From an uncultured Clostridia bacterium (GTDB taxonomy: Bacteria; Bacillota; Clostridia; RGIG6154): 6,212 nt of DNA. The position numbers and the translations under genes were made by a program. Shown here in pieces: positions 1-5,714 of the stretch; position 1 is the stretch's first letter, and each line of letters begins with the position of its first letter. The notes below the pieces were generated by a model. That model saw only the letters and a program-made list of their open reading frames with translations. It was not told the DNA's origin and made no database searches. The stretch lies in the NCBI GenBank assembly GCA_934457515.1, contig CAKSHV010000097.1, forward strand, positions 1-6,212, written 5' to 3'.

Positions 1-24
1 TGTTTTATCTATTCTTGATTCCAT
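1..24 (-). CDS. 5' end of an unidentified gene running off the left edge
   Basis: Read leftwards, an ATG at 24-22 opens eight codons (MESRIDKT) without a stop up to the window edge. An AAAAGG ribosome binding site lies six bases before it, which is good spacing for Bacillota. The gene would lie downstream of the araC-type gene on the same strand, separated by about 355 bp. Eight residues are too few to name a family. The call rests only on the ribosome binding site, the start codon and the open frame. No convincing -35/-10 pair is seen for it in 25-150. Confidence 0.35.
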
Positions 25-149
25 AGGACGCCTTTTCAATTTTCCGTTTAAAAGCCTGTCCCCTATGCACATTCCCGGCAGGAAATTTTCACAGTTTTTT
101 CTAAAATCAGACAAAAAATAAACACGTCTTTGCGGTATACTTTAATCAT

Positions 150-191
150 AAAAGAAAAGACTCGCAAAATATATCGCAGAAGATATGAGTC
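150..191 (-). terminator. Probable terminator of the araC-type transcript
   Basis: The arms GACTC (159-163) and GAGTC (187-191) enclose a second stem, ATATC (171-175) with GATAT (182-186), around a six-base loop. One side carries a seven-base bulge. On the minus strand the hairpin is followed by TTTTCTTTT (158-150), the layout of an intrinsic terminator. It lies downstream of the regulator gene and before the next minus-strand start at 24. The bulge makes it weaker than a perfect stem, so it may instead be part of a plus-strand structured RNA. Confidence 0.4.
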
Positions 192-199
192 GGCAAGAT

Positions 200-247
200 A
201 AGCGGAAAAGGCTTTGCATCGGCAGAGCTTTTGCCGCTTTTTGTTTT
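200..247 (+). terminator. Plus-strand intrinsic terminator with two alternative stems
   Basis: A GC-containing stem (200-205 with 234-239, or the inner 220-226 with 230-236) is directly followed by a T-rich tract at 238-247. Both flanking complete or partial genes (the gene at 1-24 and the regulator) are on the minus strand, so this terminator serves neither. It fits either a small plus-strand RNA or an attenuator left from the former efflux gene. Confidence 0.42.
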
Positions 248-265
248 GGAATACAAAACCGCCGC

Positions 266-439
266 GCGTTGTGCGGCATCCGTCTGCTTTGGGTCTACAC
301 GGTGTTTGACCGAAGCAGATCTCTTGAAACGTTGATGGTTATCTACCCGATAACCCAGGGAATCGCCGCGGTTTCGCACTCAATCTGTTATCTTCTGCTT
401 GTTCGGAAAATCAAAAAAGTTGGCGTTTCTGTAACGTAA
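266..439 (+). pseudogene. C-terminal remnant of a MATE-family multidrug efflux transporter
   Basis: MATE proteins are membrane antiporters of about 440-460 residues that expel cationic drugs. The open frame ending in TAA at 437-439 contains CGIRLLWVYTVF, then RSLETLMVIYPIT, then a hydrophobic stretch ending in LLLVRKIKK. This is the usual order of the last two membrane segments in clostridial MATE proteins: the G-x-R-x-x-W helix, the VF-x(3)-RSL loop, the YP-containing helix and a basic tail. Upstream of about 266 the same frame is basic and low in hydrophobics and does not continue the family pattern. The possible ATG at 185 lies inside the hairpin region and has only a weak ribosome binding site. 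I therefore see the last ~55 codons of a deleted gene. Its 3' end overlaps the last 60 bases of the araC-type gene on the other strand. The family call is by pattern recognition, not alignment. Confidence 0.55.
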
Positions 440-1246
440 AGGTGATATGCCCGTTTTTTTCTTAAAACACGCCGAAAAGTGATTGGCGTTCACAAAGCCG
501 CACAGTTCTGCCGTTTCCGCCACCGAAAGGGTGGTTGAACACAGCAGATGCGTGGCTTTTTGAATGCGGTAATCCGTAATATAGCGATGAAGCGAAAGCC
601 CTGTTTTGCCGCGCACCACGGCGTTTAAATAGTTCGGATGATAGTTAAGCGCCGCGGCAATTTTTTTATTGTCAAGCTTCTCTTTATAGTTTTGACGGAT
701 ATAATCCAGGGTTTTGCGAAAGGCGGTATCATCCGCATGGGCACAGCTTTTCATGCGAATCAGTCCATTTAAAACAAGCTTTAGATATGCGCCGCAGCAC
801 TCGTCTTTCTGCAATAAATTGCTTTCCTGTTCACGATAAATATTCTCAATTTCCTCTTTCAGTGCGCTTGCGTTTTCCACAAAAAATGGCGCGGAAAACA
901 GATTGTCTTCTCCGTGCAGATGCGAAGAAATCAGCCTTTCTTTTTGAAAATCCCGCGCGCCGACAGGCAAAATCGCGTTCTTTATATCCGCATTTTCCGC
1001 ATCGAAATCAAAATTCAGCGTGTAAAACAAAAGCGCGTTTTTTTCATCGCCCTCGATTTGATAGCAGCTGCCTGCGGGATAGTAAACCAGCGTGTCGGGC
1101 TTTAAATCAGCTTTAAAATCCCCGCACGAAAACGTGCCCCGCCCCTCTAAAATATAAAGCATGCGGCAGTCGTAGGCAAAAACGGGCGCATTTATGAAAA
1201 TACGGCTTTTTTCGGCATAGCGCACGAAGGGAAAATGCGTGTTCAT
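380..1246 (-). CDS. AraC/XylS-family transcriptional regulator
   Basis: This is a 288-residue sugar-type AraC regulator of normal length. Residues ~1-150 form the N-terminal cupin-like sensing arm and barrel, with GRGTF at 35-39 and a proline-glycine turn near YYPAGS at 55-60. Residues ~178-273 form the DNA-binding domain with two helix-turn-helix units: DNKKIAAALNYHPNYLNAVV (192-211) and SVAETAELCGFVNANHFSAC (241-260), the latter followed by FKKKTGISPLRYR, the family's hallmark ending. I chose the ATG at 1246. The AAAGGTGA before it is a ribosome binding site at the right distance, whereas the GTG at 1255 lies inside that site. The gene is divergent from the glycoside hydrolase gene and shares its promoter DNA, so it is most likely that gene's activator, responding to a sugar. 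The last 14 residues, beyond the conserved end, are encoded antisense to the MATE-like remnant. The effector cannot be read from sequence. Confidence 0.93.
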   Translation of the reverse strand: MNTHFPFVRYAEKSRIFINAPVFAYDCRMLYILEGRGTFSCGDFKADLKPDTLVYYPAGSCYQIEGDEKNALLFYTLNFDFDAENADIKNAILPVGARDFQKERLISSHLHGEDNLFSAPFFVENASALKEEIENIYREQESNLLQKDECCGAYLKLVLNGLIRMKSCAHADDTAFRKTLDYIRQNYKEKLDNKKIAAALNYHPNYLNAVVRGKTGLSLHRYITDYRIQKATHLLCSTTLSVAETAELCGFVNANHFSACFKKKTGISPLRYRNANFFDFPNKQKITD

Positions 1247-1290
1247 TTCAATCACCTTTATTTCAGAAAGATTTTTGTTTCGTTTACATA

Positions 1291-1318
1291 TTGATTATAC
1301 CACAAAAAATGATATAAT
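1291..1318 (+). promoter_or_regulatory. Promoter of the GH106-like hydrolase gene
   Basis: TTGATT (1291-1296), a 16-bp spacer and a perfect TATAAT (1313-1318) preceded by TGA form an extended -10 sigma-A promoter. The predicted start is near 1325, only about 26 nt before the ATG at 1351. The only AAGG-type ribosome binding site (1334-1337) is 13 bases from the ATG, longer than usual, and GTGAT at 1341-1345 is a weak alternative. Translation initiation may therefore be modest. Confidence 0.75.
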
Positions 1319-1321
1319 CAA
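1294..1321 (-). promoter_or_regulatory. Promoter of the araC-type gene
   Basis: On the minus strand, TTGATT (1321-1316) is followed by a 16-bp spacer and TATAAT (1299-1294). A TGG precedes the -10, making it an extended -10 promoter. The predicted start is near 1287, giving a leader of about 40 nt before the ATG at 1246. It overlaps almost completely with the opposite promoter. Confidence 0.75.
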
Positions 1322-1350
1322 GTAAAAAACAATAAGGCGTGTGATAAAAT

Positions 1351-3651
1351 ATGAATTCCGTTATTCCAATGTTTGCCCTGACGGGGCACCCGCAAAAACA
1401 GGACATTGAGCGGGAAATCAAGGCGTTTTGCTCGGTCGGTATCGGCGAGGTTTTGATTTACCCGCGCTCGGGGTGCTTGGTTCCTTACCTTTCGGAGGAA
1501 TGGTTTAAGGTGGTTTCGGACACCATTTCGGTTTGCGAAGAAAACAACATGAAAATTTGGCTGTATGACGAGTTTAACTGGCCGTCCGGCAGCTGCGGCA
1601 ACCGGATTCAGAAAGAAAGCCACCTGTTTTGGAGCAAAAAGCTGATTCAAGAGGACGGCGCAATAAAAATCGTGTCGGACAGCCGTTTTCCGGATCTTTT
1701 GAATCCCGATTCGGTTAAAACCTTTATCAGGTTTACGCACGAGGCGTATTACACGCGGTTTAAAGACAAGTTCGGCAAGGTCATCCGCGGCATTTTCACC
1801 GACGAGCCCTGCTTTAACTACATTGCCGAAAACACCAACCAAATTGTGTTTTACGAGGGCATGGAGGAAGAGTATAAAAAGGCATACGGCTCGGATTTGT
1901 TTGCCGACGCGTCGCTTTATTATGATAACCGCGCGCCGAAAGATTTCATTCTTCACGTAAATGACTTACTTGGTGCGCGCATGAAAAACTGCTACATCGG
2001 GCGTTTGGCTGACTGGTGCAAAACGCACGGCGTGCTGCTTACGGGACATTTACTGGACGACCACGCGGTTGCGCGCGGAATCCGCTCGAACGGCAGCACC
2101 ATGGAGGTGTTAAAAGAAATTCACATTCCGGGTATTGACGATATTCAAACCCGCATTCGCGGCGGCATGCTGACCACGTATGCGCATATTGACTGCGTGA
2201 AACGCGCAAAGGGCGGCGAAACCATGATTGAGCTTTTTGCGCTTGGGCCCTGCAACATGACCTTTAACCGCAAAAAGCGCAGCTTATACATGGCGGCGGC
2301 GTTTGGCATAAGCAACTATTTCATTGCGGTTGCGCATTTAGACGCAAAAGGCAACTATCATCTGCTGCGCCACTTTTTCAACGCCGAATGTTCCATGACG
2401 CCCGACTACAAGGCAACCGCGCTTTTCTGCAAAGAGGCGGAGAAAGCGGCGGCGTTTGCCAAAAAAGAAAGCGCGCCCGCGGTTTTGGTTGAATACCCCC
2501 GCGCGCAGATTGCAGAGTATTTTAATGCACAGCATCAGGACAAGGCAGACGCCTGCGAGGCGGTTTTGCAAAACCAGTTCATGGAGCTGTTAAACGCCCA
2601 GGTTTCCTTTGGGTTTACCGAAGAGAAAGGCAAAGATAACGCGCTGCGCGTTACGGCGGAGGGCGTTTATGAGGCGAAAACAGATAAAAAGGTGACTGAT
2701 ATTGCGGCATGGTGCAACAAAAAAGTTGTCCGCACTGTTTCCGTTTTGGAAAACGGCGCGCTTGCTAAAGGCGTGTTTGTGAAAACCTATGCGGACGGCA
2801 CGTTTATCATTGCCGACTGCACCGAAGAAGAGGGCAAAAAGCGCAAGGTTGAAATTCATGCCGGCGGAAAGGTTTATAATACCGTTTTATATCCGCGACA
2901 GGTGCTTTTAAAAGAAGATTTGACTGATTTAAAAACCGAAAAAGCTGAAAATCCGACCTTTTCCGTTTCGTACAAAAACGGGGTTCTGCGCCCCTATCTT
3001 TGGGAACCGTTCCCCTTTGAGGTAAAAGACGAAGTGCGCGCCAAATTTTTTGTCCGCATCTATCCGGAGCAAAAAGAACTTTTGCTGGACGGCAAGCCGA
3101 TTGCGGCAGGTAAAGGCAGCACGGAACTCGGAAACGGACTTGACAATTTGTATAAGGTATCCGCTCCCGTTACCCTTTCAAAAGGAACGCACGTGTTAAG
3201 CGCGGCGGACGGCAAAAGCGAAGAGCGGCTGTATTTGCCGATTTGCATAATCATGGGTGATTTTGAAAGTGAGAAAAACGAAATCCGAAAGAGAAAAACA
3301 GAGGGAAACAGCGCCTTTTTCTACGGCACGTGTATGTTCGAGGCAAACATAAAGGTGCCGATTGGTGCAAAAACCATGAAGTTTGAAACGTCCGACTGTT
3401 TCACGCGCGTGTTTGCAAACGGAAAAGAGATTGGCGAAAGCGCCGAAAGCGCGGCTGTTATTCCGATTCCCGATTCGCTTTCGGGAACGGAAGTTTCGTT
3501 TGCATTTGAGCAAACCGGCACCCTTGCGCCCCTGTTTGGCGAAACGGAAAATGACTACTGCATCAAAATGAACCAAACGCCCGAATGGAACATTGGATTT
3601 GGCACAAAGCAAATCCCCGGCGGCATTTCAAACATTATGTTTGAAAAATAA
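1351..3651 (+). CDS. Putative cytoplasmic glycoside hydrolase, GH106-like (alpha-L-rhamnosidase-type fold)
   Basis: This 766-residue protein has no signal peptide or membrane segment, so it should act in the cytoplasm on imported glycosides. The N-terminal half looks like the TIM-barrel of the GH106-like group. Markers in order are IYPRSG..VPYLSEEWF (36-52), LYDEFNWPSGSCG (71-83), GIFTDEP (147-153), TGHLLDDH (231-238) and ELFALGP (294-300) followed by an AAFGISNYF segment (316-324). The acidic residues in YDEFNW, TDEP and ELFA are the likely catalytic or metal-binding candidates; this is inference. From ~500 onward it appears beta-rich. Residues ~655-740, including FTRVFANGKEIG (684-695), look like a galactose-binding-like sandwich. 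Typical GH106 enzymes are secreted and around 1,000 residues, so this is a short intracellular variant. The usual aromatic PFWFWN opening is replaced by IPMFALTGHP, which suggests a different substrate. Rhamnosidase activity is possible but unproven. Confidence 0.78.
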   Translation: MNSVIPMFALTGHPQKQDIEREIKAFCSVGIGEVLIYPRSGCLVPYLSEEWFKVVSDTISVCEENNMKIWLYDEFNWPSGSCGNRIQKESHLFWSKKLIQEDGAIKIVSDSRFPDLLNPDSVKTFIRFTHEAYYTRFKDKFGKVIRGIFTDEPCFNYIAENTNQIVFYEGMEEEYKKAYGSDLFADASLYYDNRAPKDFILHVNDLLGARMKNCYIGRLADWCKTHGVLLTGHLLDDHAVARGIRSNGSTMEVLKEIHIPGIDDIQTRIRGGMLTTYAHIDCVKRAKGGETMIELFALGPCNMTFNRKKRSLYMAAAFGISNYFIAVAHLDAKGNYHLLRHFFNAECSMTPDYKATALFCKEAEKAAAFAKKESAPAVLVEYPRAQIAEYFNAQHQDKADACEAVLQNQFMELLNAQVSFGFTEEKGKDNALRVTAEGVYEAKTDKKVTDIAAWCNKKVVRTVSVLENGALAKGVFVKTYADGTFIIADCTEEEGKKRKVEIHAGGKVYNTVLYPRQVLLKEDLTDLKTEKAENPTFSVSYKNGVLRPYLWEPFPFEVKDEVRAKFFVRIYPEQKELLLDGKPIAAGKGSTELGNGLDNLYKVSAPVTLSKGTHVLSAADGKSEERLYLPICIIMGDFESEKNEIRKRKTEGNSAFFYGTCMFEANIKVPIGAKTMKFETSDCFTRVFANGKEIGESAESAAVIPIPDSLSGTEVSFAFEQTGTLAPLFGETENDYCIKMNQTPEWNIGFGTKQIPGGISNIMFEK

Positions 3652-3662
3652 TTCAAGGCGAG

Positions 3663-3701
3663 TTAAAAAGGCATTTGCATGATATGCAAATGCCTTTTTA
3701 A
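3663..3701 (+). terminator. Strong intrinsic terminator after the hydrolase gene
   Basis: Perfect 18-bp arms (3663-3680 and 3684-3701) flank a three-base GAT loop. The inner core is GGCATTTGCAT, with A-tracts on the left and TTTTT (3695-3699) on the right. It begins 11 bases after the stop codon. Because of its symmetry it can also stop transcription arriving from the mgl side. Confidence 0.92.
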
Positions 3702-3852
3702 GGGCGCACCGCGTCGGTGCATGCTATGCTTTGTTCGTTTTCGTCTATTCGGCAAAACCTCACCCGCTTCGCTGCACCTCCTTTTTCGTTTAACCTGCTT
3801 GCACGCGTTAAACGAGGCGCCCCTACGGGCGCCTTTTTCGAGACGTCGAAAA
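3702..3852. repeat. Cluster of consecutive palindromes, possible interspersed repeat element
   Basis: No gene is visible here. The stretch holds four perfect hairpins: GCACCG/CGGTGC (3706-3711, 3715-3720), CGTTTAAC/GTTAAACG (3787-3794, 3807-3814), GGCGCCC/GGGCGCC (3816-3822, 3827-3833) and TTTTCGA/TCGAAAA (3835-3841, 3846-3852). The T-tract of the third is the left arm of the fourth. GGGCGC near the start (3702-3707) is the inverse of GCGCCC at 3818-3823. Such dense symmetry without coding content resembles a REP/MITE-type intergenic unit. Whether it recurs in the genome cannot be told from this window. Confidence 0.45.
3816..3838 (+). terminator. GC-rich hairpin with T-run
   Basis: A 7-bp GC stem with a CTAC loop is followed by TTTTT (3834-3838). 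It is a good plus-strand intrinsic terminator by shape, but it sits about 165 bp after the hydrolase gene, which already has a stronger one. It may be a backup or belong to the repeat element. Confidence 0.6.
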
Positions 3853-3954
3853 TCGCCGTTTCCTACATATGAGGGAAGAGTGAATAAGCGGAAGGTTGGA
3901 AAGTTGAAAATAAAGGGAATTTTTTCTTTGAAAGTGCCGATTTCATCGGCACAC
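3853..3954. other. Non-coding stretch with one perfect hairpin
   Basis: No credible gene is seen on either strand. GTGCCGAT (3934-3941) and ATCGGCAC (3945-3952) form a perfect 8-bp hairpin with a TTC loop and no adjacent T-run on either strand. The 10-mer GAGTGAATAA occurs at 3878-3887 and again at 3995-4004, which adds to the impression of repetitive intergenic DNA. Confidence 0.5.
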
Positions 3955-3980
3955 AAAAAGCGCCCCGAAGGGCGCTTTTT
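3955..3980 (-). terminator. Terminator of the mgl operon, UUCG tetraloop
   Basis: The arms AAAAAGCGCCC (3955-3965) and GGGCGCTTTTT (3970-3980) are perfect over 11 bp. On the minus-strand RNA the loop is C(UUCG)G, the exceptionally stable tetraloop, followed by a five-base U-run. It lies about 45 bp after the stop codon of the InlB-repeat gene. The symmetry lets it also work as a second stop for plus-strand transcription. Confidence 0.9.
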
Positions 3981-4023
3981 GCTAAGGGCGCAAGGAGTGA
4001 ATAAAAACGCGCCCGCTTTTTAA

Positions 4024-4611
4024 CTATTTCCATTTGGCATACAAAACATGCTCGTCTGTTGCAAACACGGTTGTGCTTTCGGTGATGTCTTTGCCGCTGA
4101 ACGTCCAGCCGTCAAAGGTTTTGCCCGTTCTTTTCGGCTCGGGCAGGCTGCCGTACGGCTCGCCGTAGGTTACGGTTATGGGGTCTATCTCCTCCCCGCC
4201 CCCGGTGTCAAACCGAACAAGAATGTTTGCGGGAACCCACTTGGCGGTAAGCTTTGTTTTTTCCTCCACCGTGTCGGCGTCAAAATCCCACTTTTTCTCT
4301 AAGTCCACGCCGGTGTACCAGCCCTCTAAGGTGTAGCCCGGTTTCAGGGGCGCCTCCGGCTCTTTAATATGCGCGCCGTGCTTTAATTTCTGCGCCGTAA
4401 CCTCGGTTCCGCCCGCCGAATCAAACGAAACAGTGTACCCGCCGTTTACGGCAAAATATAAAATCATAATTAAGATAACGGCGATTAAAACACCGATTGC
4501 CGTATCCAAAACCCGAATCGGAACGTCTTTGCTGCCGTAAATTCCTCTGCCGAACCATTTCTTTTTTGTATTTTCAGTGTCCGGCACCTGATTTTTTCCC
4601 TGTTCGTTCAT
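4024..4611 (-). CDS. Single-pass membrane protein with two InlB B-repeats
   Basis: The product has 195 residues. A hydrophilic N-terminus with several lysines (1-32) precedes one hydrophobic segment at about 34-55 (the VLIAVILIMILYFAV region). The positive side suggests the N-terminus is inside and the rest outside. Outside lie two repeats of the InlB B-repeat/Listeria-Bacteroides type, ~59-125 and ~130-195. Each runs from V-x-F-D-(S/T)-x-G-G-x-E, through P-x-(K/R)-x-G-(Y/K)-T-(L/F)-(E/D)-G-W, to a closing AKW. These repeats are small ubiquitin-like beta folds used for binding or spacing. The start follows AAGGGG with good spacing, 11 bases after the mglC stop, so the gene is the last cistron of the sugar-transport operon. 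A role as an accessory or stabilising partner of the transporter is inferred from position only. There is no cleavable signal peptide and no sortase motif. Confidence 0.85.
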   Translation of the reverse strand: MNEQGKNQVPDTENTKKKWFGRGIYGSKDVPIRVLDTAIGVLIAVILIMILYFAVNGGYTVSFDSAGGTEVTAQKLKHGAHIKEPEAPLKPGYTLEGWYTGVDLEKKWDFDADTVEEKTKLTAKWVPANILVRFDTGGGEEIDPITVTYGEPYGSLPEPKRTGKTFDGWTFSGKDITESTTVFATDEHVLYAKWK

Positions 4612-4622
4612 AGCAATTCCCC

Positions 4623-5699
4623 TTATTTACGAACCAAATATTTACGCATATCGATTGCGCACGCAACCAGGATGATTAAACCCTTGATAATGTACTGCAG
4701 GTTTGCGTCAATCGAAAGGAAGTTTAATGCAACGAAGATGATGCGGAGCAGGAACACGCCCACAACAACGCCGCCGATTGTGCCTGTACCGCCGACAAAC
4801 GAAACGCCGCCGATTACGCACGCTGCGATTGCGTCGCACTCATAGTTCAAACCCGTTGCCGCCGAATTCGAACCGATTCTTGCCGCTTCGATAAAACCGG
4901 TTACACCATACATCATACCTGCAAGCATATGCACCAAAATCGTGGTTTTCACAACGTCAACACCCGAAACGTTTGCAGCCTCGGGGTTCGAGCCAACCGC
5001 AAACATGTTCTTGCCGAACGTTGTTTTGTTCCAGATGAACCACATGAGCGCAACCACAATCAAGCCGTACCAAACATAGTTCGGAATGGCAACGCCGCCG
5101 ATAGACAAAAAGCTGCCCGTCACGAAGTTTTTAAACGAAATATCAAGACCCGAAAGGGGCTGACCGTTGTTTCCGTTAATCATGATATACATCAGCAATG
5201 CGCCGTATACGATCAGCTGAGTCGCCAAAGTTACGATGAAGGGATGAAGTTTGAACTTTGCAACACAAAAACCGTTTACATAGCCTACGATGCCGCCCAC
5301 TAAAATGACCAGCAAAATAACCAGCGGGATGGGGATAACCGGCAGGTTGGGAAACATTTTGGAAGCGTAGGTCACCGCCTGCAAAAGCGATGCGGAAATA
5401 CATGCCGTAAGACCTACAACGCGGCCCGCCGAAAGGTCGGTGCCCGTAAGTACGATACAGCCCGCAATACCGCAGGCAATGGGCAGGTTCGCTGCCGATA
5501 GGCTGATAATGTTCACAATGGAACTGGTTCCCAAAAACTTATGGTTTTGTGTATATGTGTATATAATTGCGATAATCAGCAATATATACAGCGCATTGTT
5601 AATGAAAAATTCTTTCCAGAAGGTTTTCTTGTCTCTGCCTTCCAGTGCTTTATAGCTTAAATATTTATTTTTTAAATTCGTTACGACATTCACTTTCAT
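4623..5699 (-). CDS. mglC: Galactose/methyl-galactoside-type ABC transporter permease MglC
   Basis: This is the membrane subunit of a monosaccharide importer (BPD_transp_2 family) that works with MglA and the sugar-binding protein MglB. At 358 residues it is close to the usual ~336 plus an N-terminal extension. Hydrophobic segments are spread over the whole length, beginning at ~36-50 and ending at ~335-350. The motif GTDLSAGR (86-93) is characteristic of MglC, as are WNKTTFGKN (223-231) with AVGSNPEAANVSGV (234-247), and ECDAIAACVIGGVSFVGG (287-304). Start choice is uncertain. AGGAGG lies only two bases before the ATG at 5699 but eight before an in-frame GTG at 5693, so translation may begin at the GTG with the loss of two residues. 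It follows mglA by 15 bases. Galactose or glucose is the family's typical substrate, but a related sugar cannot be excluded. Confidence 0.93.
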   Translation of the reverse strand: MKVNVVTNLKNKYLSYKALEGRDKKTFWKEFFINNALYILLIIAIIYTYTQNHKFLGTSSIVNIISLSAANLPIACGIAGCIVLTGTDLSAGRVVGLTACISASLLQAVTYASKMFPNLPVIPIPLVILLVILVGGIVGYVNGFCVAKFKLHPFIVTLATQLIVYGALLMYIMINGNNGQPLSGLDISFKNFVTGSFLSIGGVAIPNYVWYGLIVVALMWFIWNKTTFGKNMFAVGSNPEAANVSGVDVVKTTILVHMLAGMMYGVTGFIEAARIGSNSAATGLNYECDAIAACVIGGVSFVGGTGTIGGVVVGVFLLRIIFVALNFLSIDANLQYIIKGLIILVACAIDMRKYLVRK

Positions 5700-5714
5700 T
5701 ACCTCCTATTCCCT

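Larger units (their letters stand above)
136..247 (+). ncRNA. Candidate short structured RNA or orphan leader with its own terminator
   Basis: A TATACT -10-like box at 136-141 has no good -35. It would start a transcript near 148 that runs through the bulged hairpin 159-191 and ends at a plus-strand terminator. That terminator can form as AAGCGG (200-205) paired with CCGCTT (234-239) and extended inward by AAAA/TTTT, or as CGGCAGA (220-226) paired with TTTGCCG (230-236). Both versions are followed by CTTTTTGTTTT (237-247). The result would be an RNA of about 100 nt. The two alternative hairpins share bases and exclude one another. It matches no riboswitch class that I can recognise. It lies just upstream of the MATE-like remnant, so it may be that gene's former leader. 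The promoter is the weak point. Confidence 0.22.
1291..1321. repeat. Inverted repeat that forms the two-way promoter
   Basis: TTGATTATA (1291-1299) and TATAATCAA (1313-1321) are perfect 9-bp inverted arms around a 13-bp A-rich centre. Two further base pairs match inside after one mismatch. Each arm holds the -35 of one promoter and the -10 of the other. It could also act as an operator for a dimeric protein, although AraC-family proteins more often bind direct repeats. Confidence 0.85.

Noticed and set aside
337..355. GGTTATC/GATAACC hairpin considered as the araC terminator
   Set aside because: The 7-bp stem has no T-run on either strand and lies within the MATE-like remnant. The bulged hairpin followed by TTTTCTTTT at 150-191 fits better.
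185..439. Open frame of 84 codons from ATG 185 as an intact small gene
   Set aside because: The start has a weak ribosome binding site, lies inside the hairpin and terminator region, and its first ~27 codons do not fit the MATE-like remainder. It is better read as a remnant without a true start.
1255..1380. AraC-type direct-repeat operator next to the two-way promoter
   Set aside because: The region 1260-1290 is T-rich with a loose GTTTCGTTT motif, but I could not find two clear half-sites at helical spacing.
1318..1956. 212-codon open frame antisense to the hydrolase gene
   Set aside because: It is a frame shadow of the clearly homologous plus-strand gene, rich in Arg, Asn and Val from reverse reading, and has no supporting motif. 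It also ends within the promoter region.
3196..3612. 138-codon antisense open frame in the 3' part of the hydrolase gene
   Set aside because: It is a shadow of the coding frame, with no motif and no ribosome binding site.
3663..4023. Open frames of 97 codons (-) and 114 codons (+) in the convergent intergenic region
   Set aside because: Both run across terminators and palindromes, have low-complexity basic content, no recognisable domain, and no suitable ribosome binding site at the starts. The AAGGAGGTG at about 3779-3787 (minus) leads only to a very short frame.
4929..5303. 124-codon plus-strand open frame inside mglC
   Set aside because: It is antisense to strongly conserved permease motifs, so it is a shadow.
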